A DNA stretch of 64,000 bases, taken from the NCBI RefSeq assembly GCF_024363565.1, contig NZ_JAJEKE010000010.1:62001-126000 (forward strand). The letters are read 5' to 3'. The stretch is from Lutispora saccharofermentans. GTDB lineage: Bacteria; Bacillota; Clostridia; Lutisporales; Lutisporaceae. Of the stretch, positions 53,567 to 63,300 are shown in pieces; positions within the stretch are counted from its first letter, which is position 1, and every line of letters starts with the position of its first letter. The position numbers were made by a program, and so were the translations under genes. A model generated the notes under the pieces. The model was given only the letters and a program-made list of their open reading frames with translations, was not told the DNA's origin and made no database searches.

Positions 53567-53607
53567 AAAATAAAACTCCTTTATTTCATGGTTATATAAT
53601 TATCTAT

Positions 53608-53636
53608 ATTCTACTTGTAATACTTGTAAAATTCAA
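53608..53636 (-). promoter_or_regulatory. Promoter of the 433-residue regulator
   Basis: On the minus strand TTGAAT (complement of 53631-53636) and TAGAAT (complement of 53608-53613) are separated by 17 bases containing the direct repeat ACAAGTATTACAAGTA. Confidence 0.6.
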
Positions 53637-53676
53637 TTATATAATAAAATAAAGGTTTAGGCATAAGTAAACTGTA

Positions 53677-54864
53677 TTAATTATTATCCAGATAATTGAT
53701 TATTGCAGCCGACAAAACATTTATACCTGTTTTCAAAATACTTTCATCAAAATTAAACTTAGGATTATGAAGCGGATAAATGTAATCCAACTCATAGTTT
53801 TTACTGCCAAGCCATATCATCGCTCCCGGGACTTCCTTTAAATAATTGGCAAAATCCTCAGCAGCTAATGCAGCCTTTTCTAAGATTACAACATCCTGAT
53901 TGTCTAAAGATTCCCTGGCGCTGTGTTCGATTATTTCTATAATTTTGCTGTCATTGTTTAAAATTGGGTATCCTTCTTCATAGTCTACCTTACCTTCGGC
54001 TCCCATTATTTTGCATATGCCGTCAACAACATCAGAGATCTTTCTTTTAATTAATCTTCTAGAATCCAGACATAGAGTTCTTACTGTTCCTTCTATAACT
54101 GCATAGTCTGATATTATATTATATCTTACCCCACTTTTTAATGTGCCGACAGAAACAATGGAAGGATCAAGAGGATTCAAAATCCTGCTCAACGATGACT
54201 GCAGAGTTGTTATAATCTTGCATGCTGTAAATAGAGTATCCACCGCTTCATTGGGTGCTGAAGCATGTCCATTTTTGCCAAATACCTCAATTTTGAAATA
54301 ATCCGAGGAAGCCATAAGCTGCCCTTTTTTGATGCCTATTTTACCTTGGTCTAAATCAGGCCAGATGTGAACGCCTAAAATAGCATCCACATCTGGGTTT
54401 TTAAGAACATCAGATTCGATCATGGCTTTAGCTCCCCCGTTTGGAGCATTTTCTTCTGCAGGTTGAAATATAAACTTGACATTTCCTTTAAGTCTGTTCT
54501 TCATTTCGGAAAGGACATGAGCTATACCCAGAACAATTGAAATATGTCCGTCATGTCCGCAAGCATGCATTATATTCTTCACGCCGGAAGAATACGATGC
54601 TTCATTCCTTTCTTGAATGGGCAAGGCGTCCATATCGGCCCTTACAGCAATTGTTTTTCCTTTGCTATCACCTTTGAGTTCGGCTACAACCCCATATCCT
54701 CCAATATTTTTCTTTATATCTAATGGAAGCTTTTCTAAAATCCTTGCTATTGTTTCTGATGTATTTTTCTCATTATTGCTTAGTTCAGGATATTTATGAA
54801 AGTGTCTCCTCCATTCTGTTACTTCCGGAAAAATACTATCAACTTTATTCTTCAGTATGTCCAA
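53677..54864 (-). CDS. M20-family amidohydrolase
   Basis: 395 residues. Metal-binding motifs of the M20D group are visible: ADMDALPI, MHACGHDGHIS, the catalytic Glu pair in FQPAEEN, and a C-terminal LAAEDFANYLKEVPGAMIWLG. Such enzymes remove acyl groups from N-acyl-L-amino acids or split small peptides. The start is TTG after GGGGGAGG. It follows the D-aminoacylase gene by 17 bases and is part of the YfcC/deacylase/M20 operon. Confidence 0.92.
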   Translation of the reverse strand: MDILKNKVDSIFPEVTEWRRHFHKYPELSNNEKNTSETIARILEKLPLDIKKNIGGYGVVAELKGDSKGKTIAVRADMDALPIQERNEASYSSGVKNIMHACGHDGHISIVLGIAHVLSEMKNRLKGNVKFIFQPAEENAPNGGAKAMIESDVLKNPDVDAILGVHIWPDLDQGKIGIKKGQLMASSDYFKIEVFGKNGHASAPNEAVDTLFTACKIITTLQSSLSRILNPLDPSIVSVGTLKSGVRYNIISDYAVIEGTVRTLCLDSRRLIKRKISDVVDGICKIMGAEGKVDYEEGYPILNNDSKIIEIIEHSARESLDNQDVVILEKAALAAEDFANYLKEVPGAMIWLGSKNYELDYIYPLHNPKFNFDESILKTGINVLSAAIINYLDNN

Positions 54865-54881
54865 AGGATTTCCTCCCCCTG

Positions 54882-56255
54882 CTACATTTTCAGCTCTTTA
54901 TTACTAATAAATCTACCAAGATTACCTTTTACAATAATGTTATCTTTTACAGCAATTTCTCCGTTAACAATTACATATTTGATACCATTCGGGGGAAGTG
55001 CGGGGGCATTAAATGTAGCTTTGTCCATAATCGTTTCAGAATCAAATATAACAATATCTGCATCAAAGCCTACTTCAATTTTCCCTTTAGCAGGCAGCCC
55101 CAGTCTTTCCGCCGGCATCAGAGTCATTTTTCTTATAGCCTCTGCGAGAGAAAGCTTTTTTATTTCCCTTACATATTTGCCCAATACCTTAGGAAATGTT
55201 CCTGCTCCCCTGGGATGTCCCTGCTCATTCCTATACATTCCATCGCTTGCCACCATAACAAAAGGCGCTTGCAAAGCCTCTATAACTTCCTCTTCATTCA
55301 TCACATATGCTATTGCCATCATGTTAGGATATTCCTTTCTAACTCTGTTAAAAAGGCTCTCATCGCATCTAACTCCTCTGAAGGGTTCTTCCGTCAGCAT
55401 AATATTTTCATAGCTTTTATTCCATAACTCAAAGCATCCTTCATCAAAAACTGCTGATCCAATATACGTCCCAAATGCATCGTATGGATAGCAATCAGCT
55501 GATACATCAATACCTTCATCTATGGCTTTTTGAACTATTTCAAGAGATTCACCCATCATGCCAAAAGCAGTACAACTTCCAATATGAGATATTTGCATAG
55601 GTATTGATGTATGTTTTGAAATACTTATAAGCTCTTTGATGGAGTCAATGCCATACTTTGCATCCTTTCTGTAGTGAGCTGCCAAAAGCATATCCTTTTT
55701 ACCGATTAAATCCAGCAAATCAGTTACTTCTTCAAAATCTGCGCCTGGAGAATATTCAAGTCCAAAAGAAACGCCAATAGCCCCCTCAGATAATGAAATA
55801 CTTGCTGCTTTTGCCATAGCTTCAATTTGATTTTTGCTGGATTTTTTATAAGGATCATCGTTGCCGACTAAAGCCCTAAGATATCTATGGCCTATGTAGC
55901 TGAGGTAATTCACAGGTGAGCCCTTTGCATTTATATAATCCGAGAGCTCCTTTATGCTTTGCCTGTTGCTCCCGCAGTTACCCCCTACCACTGTGGTTAC
56001 ACCTTCTAAAATCATCTTGCTTGTAGTAAAGTAGTTATTAGTCTTTTTCACATCTTCTATTTCTTCTTCATGAATATGAATGTCTATAAAACCAGGAGAT
56101 ATAATATTTAAACCGGCATCAATCTCTACTTTGCCTTTTTCGGGGCAGCTTCCTATGCTTTTTATCTTCCCATCTTTTATTCCAATATCACCAATTATCT
56201 CTTTATTGGTCTTTAAATCAATAATTGTTCCATTGACAATTTTTAAATCATACAT
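54882..56255 (-). CDS. N-acyl-D-amino-acid deacylase family amidohydrolase
   Basis: About 457 residues from the ATG at 56255 (GAGG about 8 bases ahead). An amidohydrolase fold with N-terminal beta segment MYDLKIVNGTIIDL, the metal-ligand region GFIDIHIHEEE, the VGGNCGSNR cysteine loop, LAAHYRKD and ISHIGSCTAFG, and the late VMVASDGMYRNEQGHPRGAG with the catalytic Asp. Together with the late LTLMPAERLGLPAKGKIEVG stretch this points to D-aminoacylase/dihydroorotase-like proteins. It would release free D-amino acids from N-acyl forms, complementing the M20 hydrolase for L-forms. Confidence 0.85.
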   Translation of the reverse strand: MYDLKIVNGTIIDLKTNKEIIGDIGIKDGKIKSIGSCPEKGKVEIDAGLNIISPGFIDIHIHEEEIEDVKKTNNYFTTSKMILEGVTTVVGGNCGSNRQSIKELSDYINAKGSPVNYLSYIGHRYLRALVGNDDPYKKSSKNQIEAMAKAASISLSEGAIGVSFGLEYSPGADFEEVTDLLDLIGKKDMLLAAHYRKDAKYGIDSIKELISISKHTSIPMQISHIGSCTAFGMMGESLEIVQKAIDEGIDVSADCYPYDAFGTYIGSAVFDEGCFELWNKSYENIMLTEEPFRGVRCDESLFNRVRKEYPNMMAIAYVMNEEEVIEALQAPFVMVASDGMYRNEQGHPRGAGTFPKVLGKYVREIKKLSLAEAIRKMTLMPAERLGLPAKGKIEVGFDADIVIFDSETIMDKATFNAPALPPNGIKYVIVNGEIAVKDNIIVKGNLGRFISNKELKM

Positions 56256-56294
56256 ATTACACACCTCACAAGCAAACTTGGATATCTCTGTTTT

Positions 56295-57710
56295 TTAGAA
56301 AGGTCCATAAGAAATAACATTTGCTATCAATACAAATATAGCTCCTATGCCCATCCATATCAGCATCAGTTTTCCAATATATTTAACCCATTTTTCATAA
56401 GGAATTTTCGCTAAGGAAAGAGAAGCCATTAAAGTAGAAGCGGTTGGTATAATGCTGTTTGTAAATCCATCACCAAACTGGAAACATAATACTGCAGTTT
56501 GTCTTGTTATACCAAGTATATCTGATAGCGGCACCATAATAGGCATTGTAGCTGCAGCTTGCCCGCTTCCTGAAGGAATAAAGAAGTTTATGATAATCTG
56601 TACAATATACATTCCCAAAACAGATATTGATTTAGGAAATGAATTAATTATAGAAGCTAAAGCATAAATAATTGAATCTAATATTTTGCCATCTTGAGCT
56701 ACAATTAATATACCTCTTGCAATTCCTACAACTAAAGCTCCGAATACGATAGATCTTGCTCCATTTACAAATTCTTGTGCCATTACATTTGGTCCCATTC
56801 TTCCTATAAATCCGCTAATAACACCCATAGCTAAAAATACAGCAGCTATTTCATTTATGTACCATTCATATTTATAAACGCCAAACACTATAATTGCAAA
56901 GCCAATCAACAATGTTAAAAAAACAAGATAATGCGAACCTTTTAATTTAAAATCACTGTTAAGATCTACTGTATTACTGTCCTTTTCCATCTTTTCAATA
57001 TCTGCTACTATGCTTAACTCCGGATTTACTCTAATTTTTTTTGCATACTTCATTACATATACAATCGAGACTATTAACAATACTATCCAAACAATAAACC
57101 TAAGCCCTATGCCTGAAAACAAAGGCAACTCTGCTATTCCCTGAGCTGTTCCCACAGTAAAGGGGTTCATCATCGCAGAATTAAATCCACAAGCTCCTCC
57201 AATAGTTACCAATGACATTCCCACTATGGCGTCATAACCGAGCATTCTAGACAGAGCAATAGCGACCGGAATAAATACCATATTCTCTTCACCGAATCCC
57301 ATAAATGCTCCTGTTAAGGAGAATAAGAACATAAATATTGGAATCAATAGCTGTTCATTACCTTTAAGGACCTTTGAAACCTTCAATATGCCAGCTTCAA
57401 TTGCTCCAGTTGAAGTAATTATTTGAAATGCTCCTGCTACAATAAAAATGAAAAATGTTATTTTTGCAGCATCATTCATTCCTTTTGGTATAGCTTTGAA
57501 TAATCCGAAAGCATTAACGGGATTACTCTCAACATTTTGAAATCCAGAGGGATCTACAATGGTTCTGCCTGTTGCTTCATCCTTGACCCTCGCATATTCT
57601 CCTGCAGGAATGATATAGGTCAGCAAAGCCATACAAATTATGATACAAAATAAAATTACATAAGTATGTGGCATTTTCATAACCTTGTTTTCTTTTGCAT
57701 TAAAATTCAT
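56295..57710 (-). CDS. YfcC-family membrane transporter
   Basis: 471 residues with about 12-13 transmembrane helices. The N-terminal LTYIIPAGEYARVKDEATGR and the conserved IIINFFIPSGSGQAAATMPIM stretch characterise the YfcC/ArcD-like branch of the DcuC/ion-transporter superfamily. These proteins import or exchange amino acids, dipeptides or dicarboxylates. As first gene of an operon with two deacylases, it likely imports N-acyl amino acids or small peptides; the exact substrate is inferred. Start has AAAGGAGG. Confidence 0.88.
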   Translation of the reverse strand: MNFNAKENKVMKMPHTYVILFCIIICMALLTYIIPAGEYARVKDEATGRTIVDPSGFQNVESNPVNAFGLFKAIPKGMNDAAKITFFIFIVAGAFQIITSTGAIEAGILKVSKVLKGNEQLLIPIFMFLFSLTGAFMGFGEENMVFIPVAIALSRMLGYDAIVGMSLVTIGGACGFNSAMMNPFTVGTAQGIAELPLFSGIGLRFIVWIVLLIVSIVYVMKYAKKIRVNPELSIVADIEKMEKDSNTVDLNSDFKLKGSHYLVFLTLLIGFAIIVFGVYKYEWYINEIAAVFLAMGVISGFIGRMGPNVMAQEFVNGARSIVFGALVVGIARGILIVAQDGKILDSIIYALASIINSFPKSISVLGMYIVQIIINFFIPSGSGQAAATMPIMVPLSDILGITRQTAVLCFQFGDGFTNSIIPTASTLMASLSLAKIPYEKWVKYIGKLMLIWMGIGAIFVLIANVISYGPF

Positions 57711-57745
57711 AATACTACCTCCTTTAATTATTTGGGTCTTATTTC

Positions 57746-57755
57746 GGTCATGACC
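57746..57755. promoter_or_regulatory. Perfect palindrome in the yfcC promoter region
   Basis: GGTCATGACC lies about 36 bases before the yfcC start, just downstream of a possible minus-strand promoter (TTGAAA -35). It is a plausible operator for the regulator of the cluster; no second copy was seen near the regulator's own promoter. Confidence 0.35.
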
Positions 57756-57863
57756 ATAACTGTTAATTCGACATTCTTTTTCAATTTCCTTCTATGTTTT
57801 ATAATTTTCTAAAAATTTTGTATATGCATTTATAATCCAGTAATAAAATGACAGCCAAAAAAT

Positions 57864-57900
57864 AAAAAGTTGTAGAATTCCTATTCTACAACTTTTTATT
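57864..57900 (-). terminator. Terminator of the MATE gene
   Basis: AAAAAGTTGTAGAAT pairs with ATTCTACAACTTTTT, 14 bases after the MATE stop codon. The symmetric A/T flanks allow function in both directions; it isolates the MATE gene from the yfcC operon. Confidence 0.85.
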
Positions 57901-57913
57901 TCACACAATTCAT

Positions 57914-59314
57914 TTATCTTATCTTCACATGCTTCCATTTGCCCGTTCTAAATCTCGCATAAACAAATACCCATCTTATAATCTGGTCAATAAATACGGC
58001 CATCCAGGCTCCTATCAAACCATAACCCATAATATTTACAAATATATGTGTTAAGACGACCCTTATCAGCAGCACACCTGTAAATGTGGACACCAAAGGC
58101 CAGAATGTATCCCCTGCACCCCTTAAAGCCCCGGCCAATATGAATTGGGATGACTGGAAGGGCTGTACCAGCGCTATGACCTTGAGCGCGGCAGAGGTAT
58201 TCCGGATGATTACCGGATCAGGAGAATATAAGCTGACGAGCTGAGGGCCAAAGAAGAAGAATATCACTGCCATAAAAGTTGAGATCATCGAGCCTATTCT
58301 CCGTGTTTTTTTGGCGTATTCTTCTGCCTTTTCAGGCTCCTTAGCGCCCAAGGTCCTGCCTGTCAAAGATGAAGCTGCTATGCCGAAGGCCTGGCCTGGC
58401 TGGAAGGAAAGCCCCAATATGTTCAATGCTATTTGGTGAGCCGCATAGATAACGGTTCCCAAACCGGCAACTATTCTGGCAAACAAAAGTATGCCTGTTC
58501 TTAATGCTAATTGCTCCAGGGTTGCAGGCACACCGATCTTGATCAGGTTGTATATGATATTCCCGTCAAATTTAAAGGGGTGTCTGAGGCTGATTTTAAT
58601 AATGCTTTTGCCTTTAACTATGTAAGCAAGCAAAAGCACACTGGCTATTGCATTAGACATGGCGGTGGATATGCCGGCTCCAGTCACTCCAAGCTTCGGG
58701 AATCCCAGCAAGCCGTATATGAGCACAGCATTGCCGATGACATTTAAAAAGTTGACCTTCAGGTTTACTCTCATGGGCGTCTTTGTTTCCCCTATCCCTC
58801 TCAATGCCGCTGATATTGACATATTTAAGGACTGGAAAAGGAAGCCTACCATAACAATCCTGAAGTAGCCTCTTCCGGCCTGCAAAGCGTCTGCCTGAGC
58901 GCCTATAAAAGTCATTATGGAATCTGTAAAAACCAACCCCAATATAGATAAGGGAATGGTCAGCATCAGCATGCTCAATAATACAACATGCTTCAATACC
59001 GTTTCTATTTTTTCATTTTCATTGGCCCCATAGTACCTTGCGATCATAGCTGTTCCGCCCACATTCAGTGCCTGGACGAGAGACAAGCCTATAAATAAGG
59101 GCTGGTTGGTTATGCCTACAGCGGCTACGGAAGCGGCTGCCAATGCATTGTCGCTTATCCTTCCCAGCATCATCATGTCTATCATTCCGAATAAAGAGCC
59201 TAAAAGAAGCTCTACCAGGACCGGCCATGCAATCTTGACAACCTCTGCCCTGGCAGGATCCTTTATATCCGTAAATATTTTCTGTCCGTTATTTTCATCT
59301 TTTCTGTAATTCAT
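57914..59314 (-). CDS. MATE-family efflux transporter
   Basis: 466 residues with twelve predicted membrane helices in two similar halves. The N-terminal IAWPVLVELLLGSLFGMIDMMMLG and the internal repeat GVPATLEQLALRTGILLFARI fit the MATE/NorM family, which exports cationic drugs or metabolites using Na+ or H+. The MRVNLKVNFLNVIGNAVLIYG region is typical of the N-terminal half. It seems monocistronic, with its own terminator. The exported compound cannot be deduced. Confidence 0.93.
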   Translation of the reverse strand: MNYRKDENNGQKIFTDIKDPARAEVVKIAWPVLVELLLGSLFGMIDMMMLGRISDNALAAASVAAVGITNQPLFIGLSLVQALNVGGTAMIARYYGANENEKIETVLKHVVLLSMLMLTIPLSILGLVFTDSIMTFIGAQADALQAGRGYFRIVMVGFLFQSLNMSISAALRGIGETKTPMRVNLKVNFLNVIGNAVLIYGLLGFPKLGVTGAGISTAMSNAIASVLLLAYIVKGKSIIKISLRHPFKFDGNIIYNLIKIGVPATLEQLALRTGILLFARIVAGLGTVIYAAHQIALNILGLSFQPGQAFGIAASSLTGRTLGAKEPEKAEEYAKKTRRIGSMISTFMAVIFFFFGPQLVSLYSPDPVIIRNTSAALKVIALVQPFQSSQFILAGALRGAGDTFWPLVSTFTGVLLIRVVLTHIFVNIMGYGLIGAWMAVFIDQIIRWVFVYARFRTGKWKHVKIR

Positions 59315-59375
59315 TATTGCTATCCTTTTCTATATATTGATATTCTCACACCAATTATTATACCATAAGGTCAAG

Positions 59376-59408
59376 CAAAAAAATACCAAGCCGCATGGCC
59401 TGGTATCT
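59376..59408 (-). terminator. Terminator of the Fpg-like gene
   Basis: On the minus strand ATACCAGGCC pairs with GGCTTGGTAT around ATGC, followed by TTTTTTGC, directly after the Fpg-like stop codon. Confidence 0.8.
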
Positions 59409-59422
59409 TTATGGGTATCGCT

Positions 59423-60244
59423 TTAAAGCTGCTGACAGCCTTTACAATAATATATACTGCCTCCCAGATAGGCTTCTTTTTTTACAAAGGAACCGCAGGC
59501 AGGGCAGGGCATATCAACCGTATTTTTGCTCAATACAGTCTTATATCCGCCAGGATGCCCGAACAGATCCTTCTCCGTGTCTCTGCCGCCTTTAATCGTC
59601 ATCTGTTTCAGCACACGCTTTATTGCATCATACATATCATCGATTTCTCCGGTTGTAAGGCTGGACATCTTGCGCTTGGGATGAATTTTTGCCGTCCAGA
59701 GGATATCCTGCAAGACCCCGTTGCCAAGCCCGGGAATACGCTGGTCCGTGGCTAAAAACGCTTTAGCCGACAGCTTGGCCGTTTTCTCATCAAAAAGACT
59801 GTTAAAAAATGCTCTGTCAAAGCTATCGGATAAAGGCGACGGGGATATCTTTAACGGATAGTAGTCAGAAACGCTTTCCTGGTCTCCGTCCCTGAAGCAG
59901 AATAGGCATCCCCACATCTGTATAGTGGCGCTCACAGCCGTATCATCTTCAAATTCAAGCAGCAGCTGATGTTTTTGAGGCAGCTTGTCACCTTCGGCAT
60001 GGTAGCGCAATGGTGTGCTGATATGCAATATCATGTCGTCAGCCTTTATTTCTACATGTTCTCCAATGGATGTTGCACCTAGAATCGTCTTACCCGCAAG
60101 CAAGTCATGGTAACCGGCAGGATCACCTGTATACCAGGCAAAGGCGTGAGGTGTATGATTGGCGGTTGCCTTCCTTATCTTCTTTCCGGTCAACGTATCA
60201 TTTATTTGATTCGCCAGCACAACAGCTTCCGGCAGCTCGACCAT
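59423..60244 (-). CDS. Fpg/Nei-family DNA-glycosylase-like protein without Pro2
   Basis: About 273 residues from the second ATG, which is better spaced from GGAGGAG than the first. The Fpg/Nei architecture is clear: N-terminal VELPEAVVLANQIND, a helix-two-turn-helix with FLATDQRIPGLGNGVLQDILW (about 165-185) and a C-terminal zinc finger CPACG...CKGC. Typical Fpg starts MPELPE, where Pro2 is the catalytic nucleophile; here position 2 is Val while Glu3 is kept. The protein may bind damaged or abnormal bases without the usual lyase chemistry, or use another residue. It lies just downstream of an SLH protein gene but is probably independent. Confidence 0.82.
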   Translation of the reverse strand: MVELPEAVVLANQINDTLTGKKIRKATANHTPHAFAWYTGDPAGYHDLLAGKTILGATSIGEHVEIKADDMILHISTPLRYHAEGDKLPQKHQLLLEFEDDTAVSATIQMWGCLFCFRDGDQESVSDYYPLKISPSPLSDSFDRAFFNSLFDEKTAKLSAKAFLATDQRIPGLGNGVLQDILWTAKIHPKRKMSSLTTGEIDDMYDAIKRVLKQMTIKGGRDTEKDLFGHPGGYKTVLSKNTVDMPCPACGSFVKKEAYLGGSIYYCKGCQQL

Positions 60245-60328
60245 TTTATCCATCTCCTCCGTTTTTATTGAATATTATCATACAAAATATGACAACTGTG
60301 TGTCAAGTATACGGCAAAGAAAAAGGAT

Positions 60329-63300
60329 TTATTTTTTCAAATAATTATCAAACAGGGCTGCCGCTTCGGCTCGAATAAGCACTTGTTCCGGCCTGAAGGT
60401 GTCGTCAGAATAGCCCTGCATAAGCTTCTCCTCCGTCAGTTGATCAATATATCCCGCTGCCCAGTCCGGTATTTTGTTCTTATCGGAAAATGCTGCTTTT
60501 ATATTTTTATCAGCTGCTGCAAAGCCTGATGCCCTAGATATCATGGCCGCTGCTTCAGCCCTTGTTATGGTGTCATTGGGCTTCATATATACTGCCTTGC
60601 CTATACCCTTTCCATTCATCCATTCCCTTTTATTGCAGTATTTCATATATGTCCTTGCCCATGGCAGTATTTCCCCATCATCTGCGAATTGAGACAGATC
60701 TGTGTCACCATTATCCGGCACATAACCCGCGCTCAGAGAGAGCATTTTAGCAAACTCTGCCCTTGTAACCGGCCTTTCCGGCTCATACATGTATTCGCCG
60801 GCTGCTGATTTTATGCCGTTGACGATACCTTTGTCCATGAGCCTGTACACTGCATCTCTCGCCCAGTGGCCTTCTATATCTGTCATAAGAGCTATTCCGC
60901 TGTTTTCCATAACTGCATACTTGCTGAAATGCGAAATCCTTATCGTAACAGAGCCGTTAGCTTCATCACCGGCTCCCCCAATCAACTCCCAAGCACTGTT
61001 TTTCTCATCATATTCATATATGCCTATGTGTTTTAAACCCTTGGCTTTGTTTTTATTGAAATAAATCGTCATCTCAACAGGTGAATTGGATTTATATCCT
61101 TCCGGTGCTTTGATATCAAATATATTGCTGAGGAAATCCTTATCGCTCTGGTCCCTGTATTCCAGCAGATCCTTTATTTCATGGACTTCTATGTATCCGT
61201 TTTTAAATAGCTCGTCACCGGTAAATTTGAGCTTCAGAAGTCCCGGTATTATTATTTCCTCATTTGCCCTAAAATCCAGCTTTCTTCTTACCAGGCTTCC
61301 TGTTTCGGCACTGTTTCTGATAATGCCCGTATTATCAGGAATATCTGTAGGAATGCCTTTATCCTCATCCTCGTCGTCCTTACCGCTTGTTTTCTGCAAT
61401 ATCCTGACGATTGCAGCATCTTCGTAAGCCCTATCGGCTGAAACTATATATTCAGCGTTCACCGCAATTTCGCCATATTTCCTTGCTGTCAATAAACCGT
61501 CTTTTGTTATAGATGCCGACCCTTCAGTATCATATATCTGCCAATCTACTTTATCCGGCTCCAATAATATTTGCCTGTTATCTTCAGTCATCCCATAGAG
61601 TCTCATCTGTATCCTTTCTCCAATCTTCATCTGTATATCTTCCGGCATTATCTTTACTTTCACTATATCGCTGATACCTGAGTTGAGGACTTCCGCAGAA
61701 TACTCTGTACGGTTCCCTGCCAGGTCCATAGAGGTTATGGTGATGGTCTCCCTTTGCAAATCAGAAAGCATATATTCCTCGTTAAAGCTGCCATCTTCCT
61801 CCACAGTCATCCGGGCTCCATTCACATAGAGCTTGCTGCCTGCCGTTGTCTTTCCGGATACCAATATGCTCCCGCTTTGTATGGCATCATTGCTGTTTGG
61901 GCTCTGCACCATCAGTTCCGGGGCTCTATCATCATAATAAAAATCATATGCCTTTATGGCCTTATCCCCGTTTTCCCCTACTGCCTCGATCTCTATCATA
62001 TTGCTGCCCCTCACAAGGTTCAGCTGCAAGCTGTAATTTTTGTTCTCTGCTTCATCGATCTTTTCTCCATTGATGTAGAATACTGCTTTTGCCGTTTCAT
62101 CTGACCGATATCTGCAATCTATATATTCGGCATTTGTATATCGTATCTCATTGTCATTCTCATCTTTTTCTATATTTATATTGCCGTATTCGGAAGTAAA
62201 ATCAATTGTAAATTCAGGAGGCTGGGGCTTCGGCAGATATATTTCTTCCGAATAGGAGGGCTTGCTGATATGCTCTTCCTCCAAACCCGCTGCAAGTGTT
62301 TTGTCGACTGCATAGAGACCATATTTATATGTTCTGCCGGTAAGCCAGCCGTATTCTTTGCCTTCACCATCAAACAATGTCCCGCCGAATATTGTTTCTG
62401 TCTTGTCTCCGTCTATGCTTACCATGGCTTCTACGGTTTTATCAATTTTTCCCTCATCATCCACTGCATATATGCGATACTCATCCGCTCCTATTGCTTC
62501 GTCCCATTGTGCCTTCATCATGCCGTTTCCTATGGTTTTTACTGTGAAATCCGAAGGGATCTCCGGTGCCAGAGCATCTATTATCTCAAATTTTCCCGAA
62601 TACATTTCATCAAAGCCGGTGCCGTTCCTTTTTACCTCGCCGCGGACTTTATAGCTTCCTGTTGTTATCCCTGACGGAATCGGGCATTCATATGATCCTG
62701 AAGCGCCATCCAAATTTTCCCCAATTTCTATTGAGCTTGAAATTCCGTCCTCCCTTACAAGGTATAGGGCCACCTCGCTCTCCTCAGTTTTGTTAAGCTC
62801 CCAATCCACTTTGATCCTGCCTTCCTCCTGCTTTGCAGAAAGTGATTGGAAAACAGCCGGTTCCTTGGCATTATACAAGGTCATTTTTACAGCTTTATCT
62901 GATTCTATTGTCCATTCACCGGGTTTTGGTGAAACAATAGTCACGAACAGCCGCTTTTCTTCCATTCCGGAATCAGACACATCTGCGGGTATGATATGGT
63001 TCCTATAGTTTACTTCCTCAACAAGCTCATATATGCTTCCATCCGGATCTGTCACTGTTATCTCCGGTTTTGCAGAGGAATCATACTTCATCTCGATTAT
63101 GGCAGATTCAACGCTCTCATCTATTTTGGCCTTATATGTGTAAGCAGAAGCCCCCAGAGCAAGAGCACCGCCTATGCTGCCTCCATAGCAGACATTGTAG
63201 GAATATGGGATATCTCTGAGCTTTTCTATATTGGTGCCATAGCTTATAGTTACATCTTCTCCCCTGGCATCTTTAGTTTTGACTGTATATATGCTCTTTT

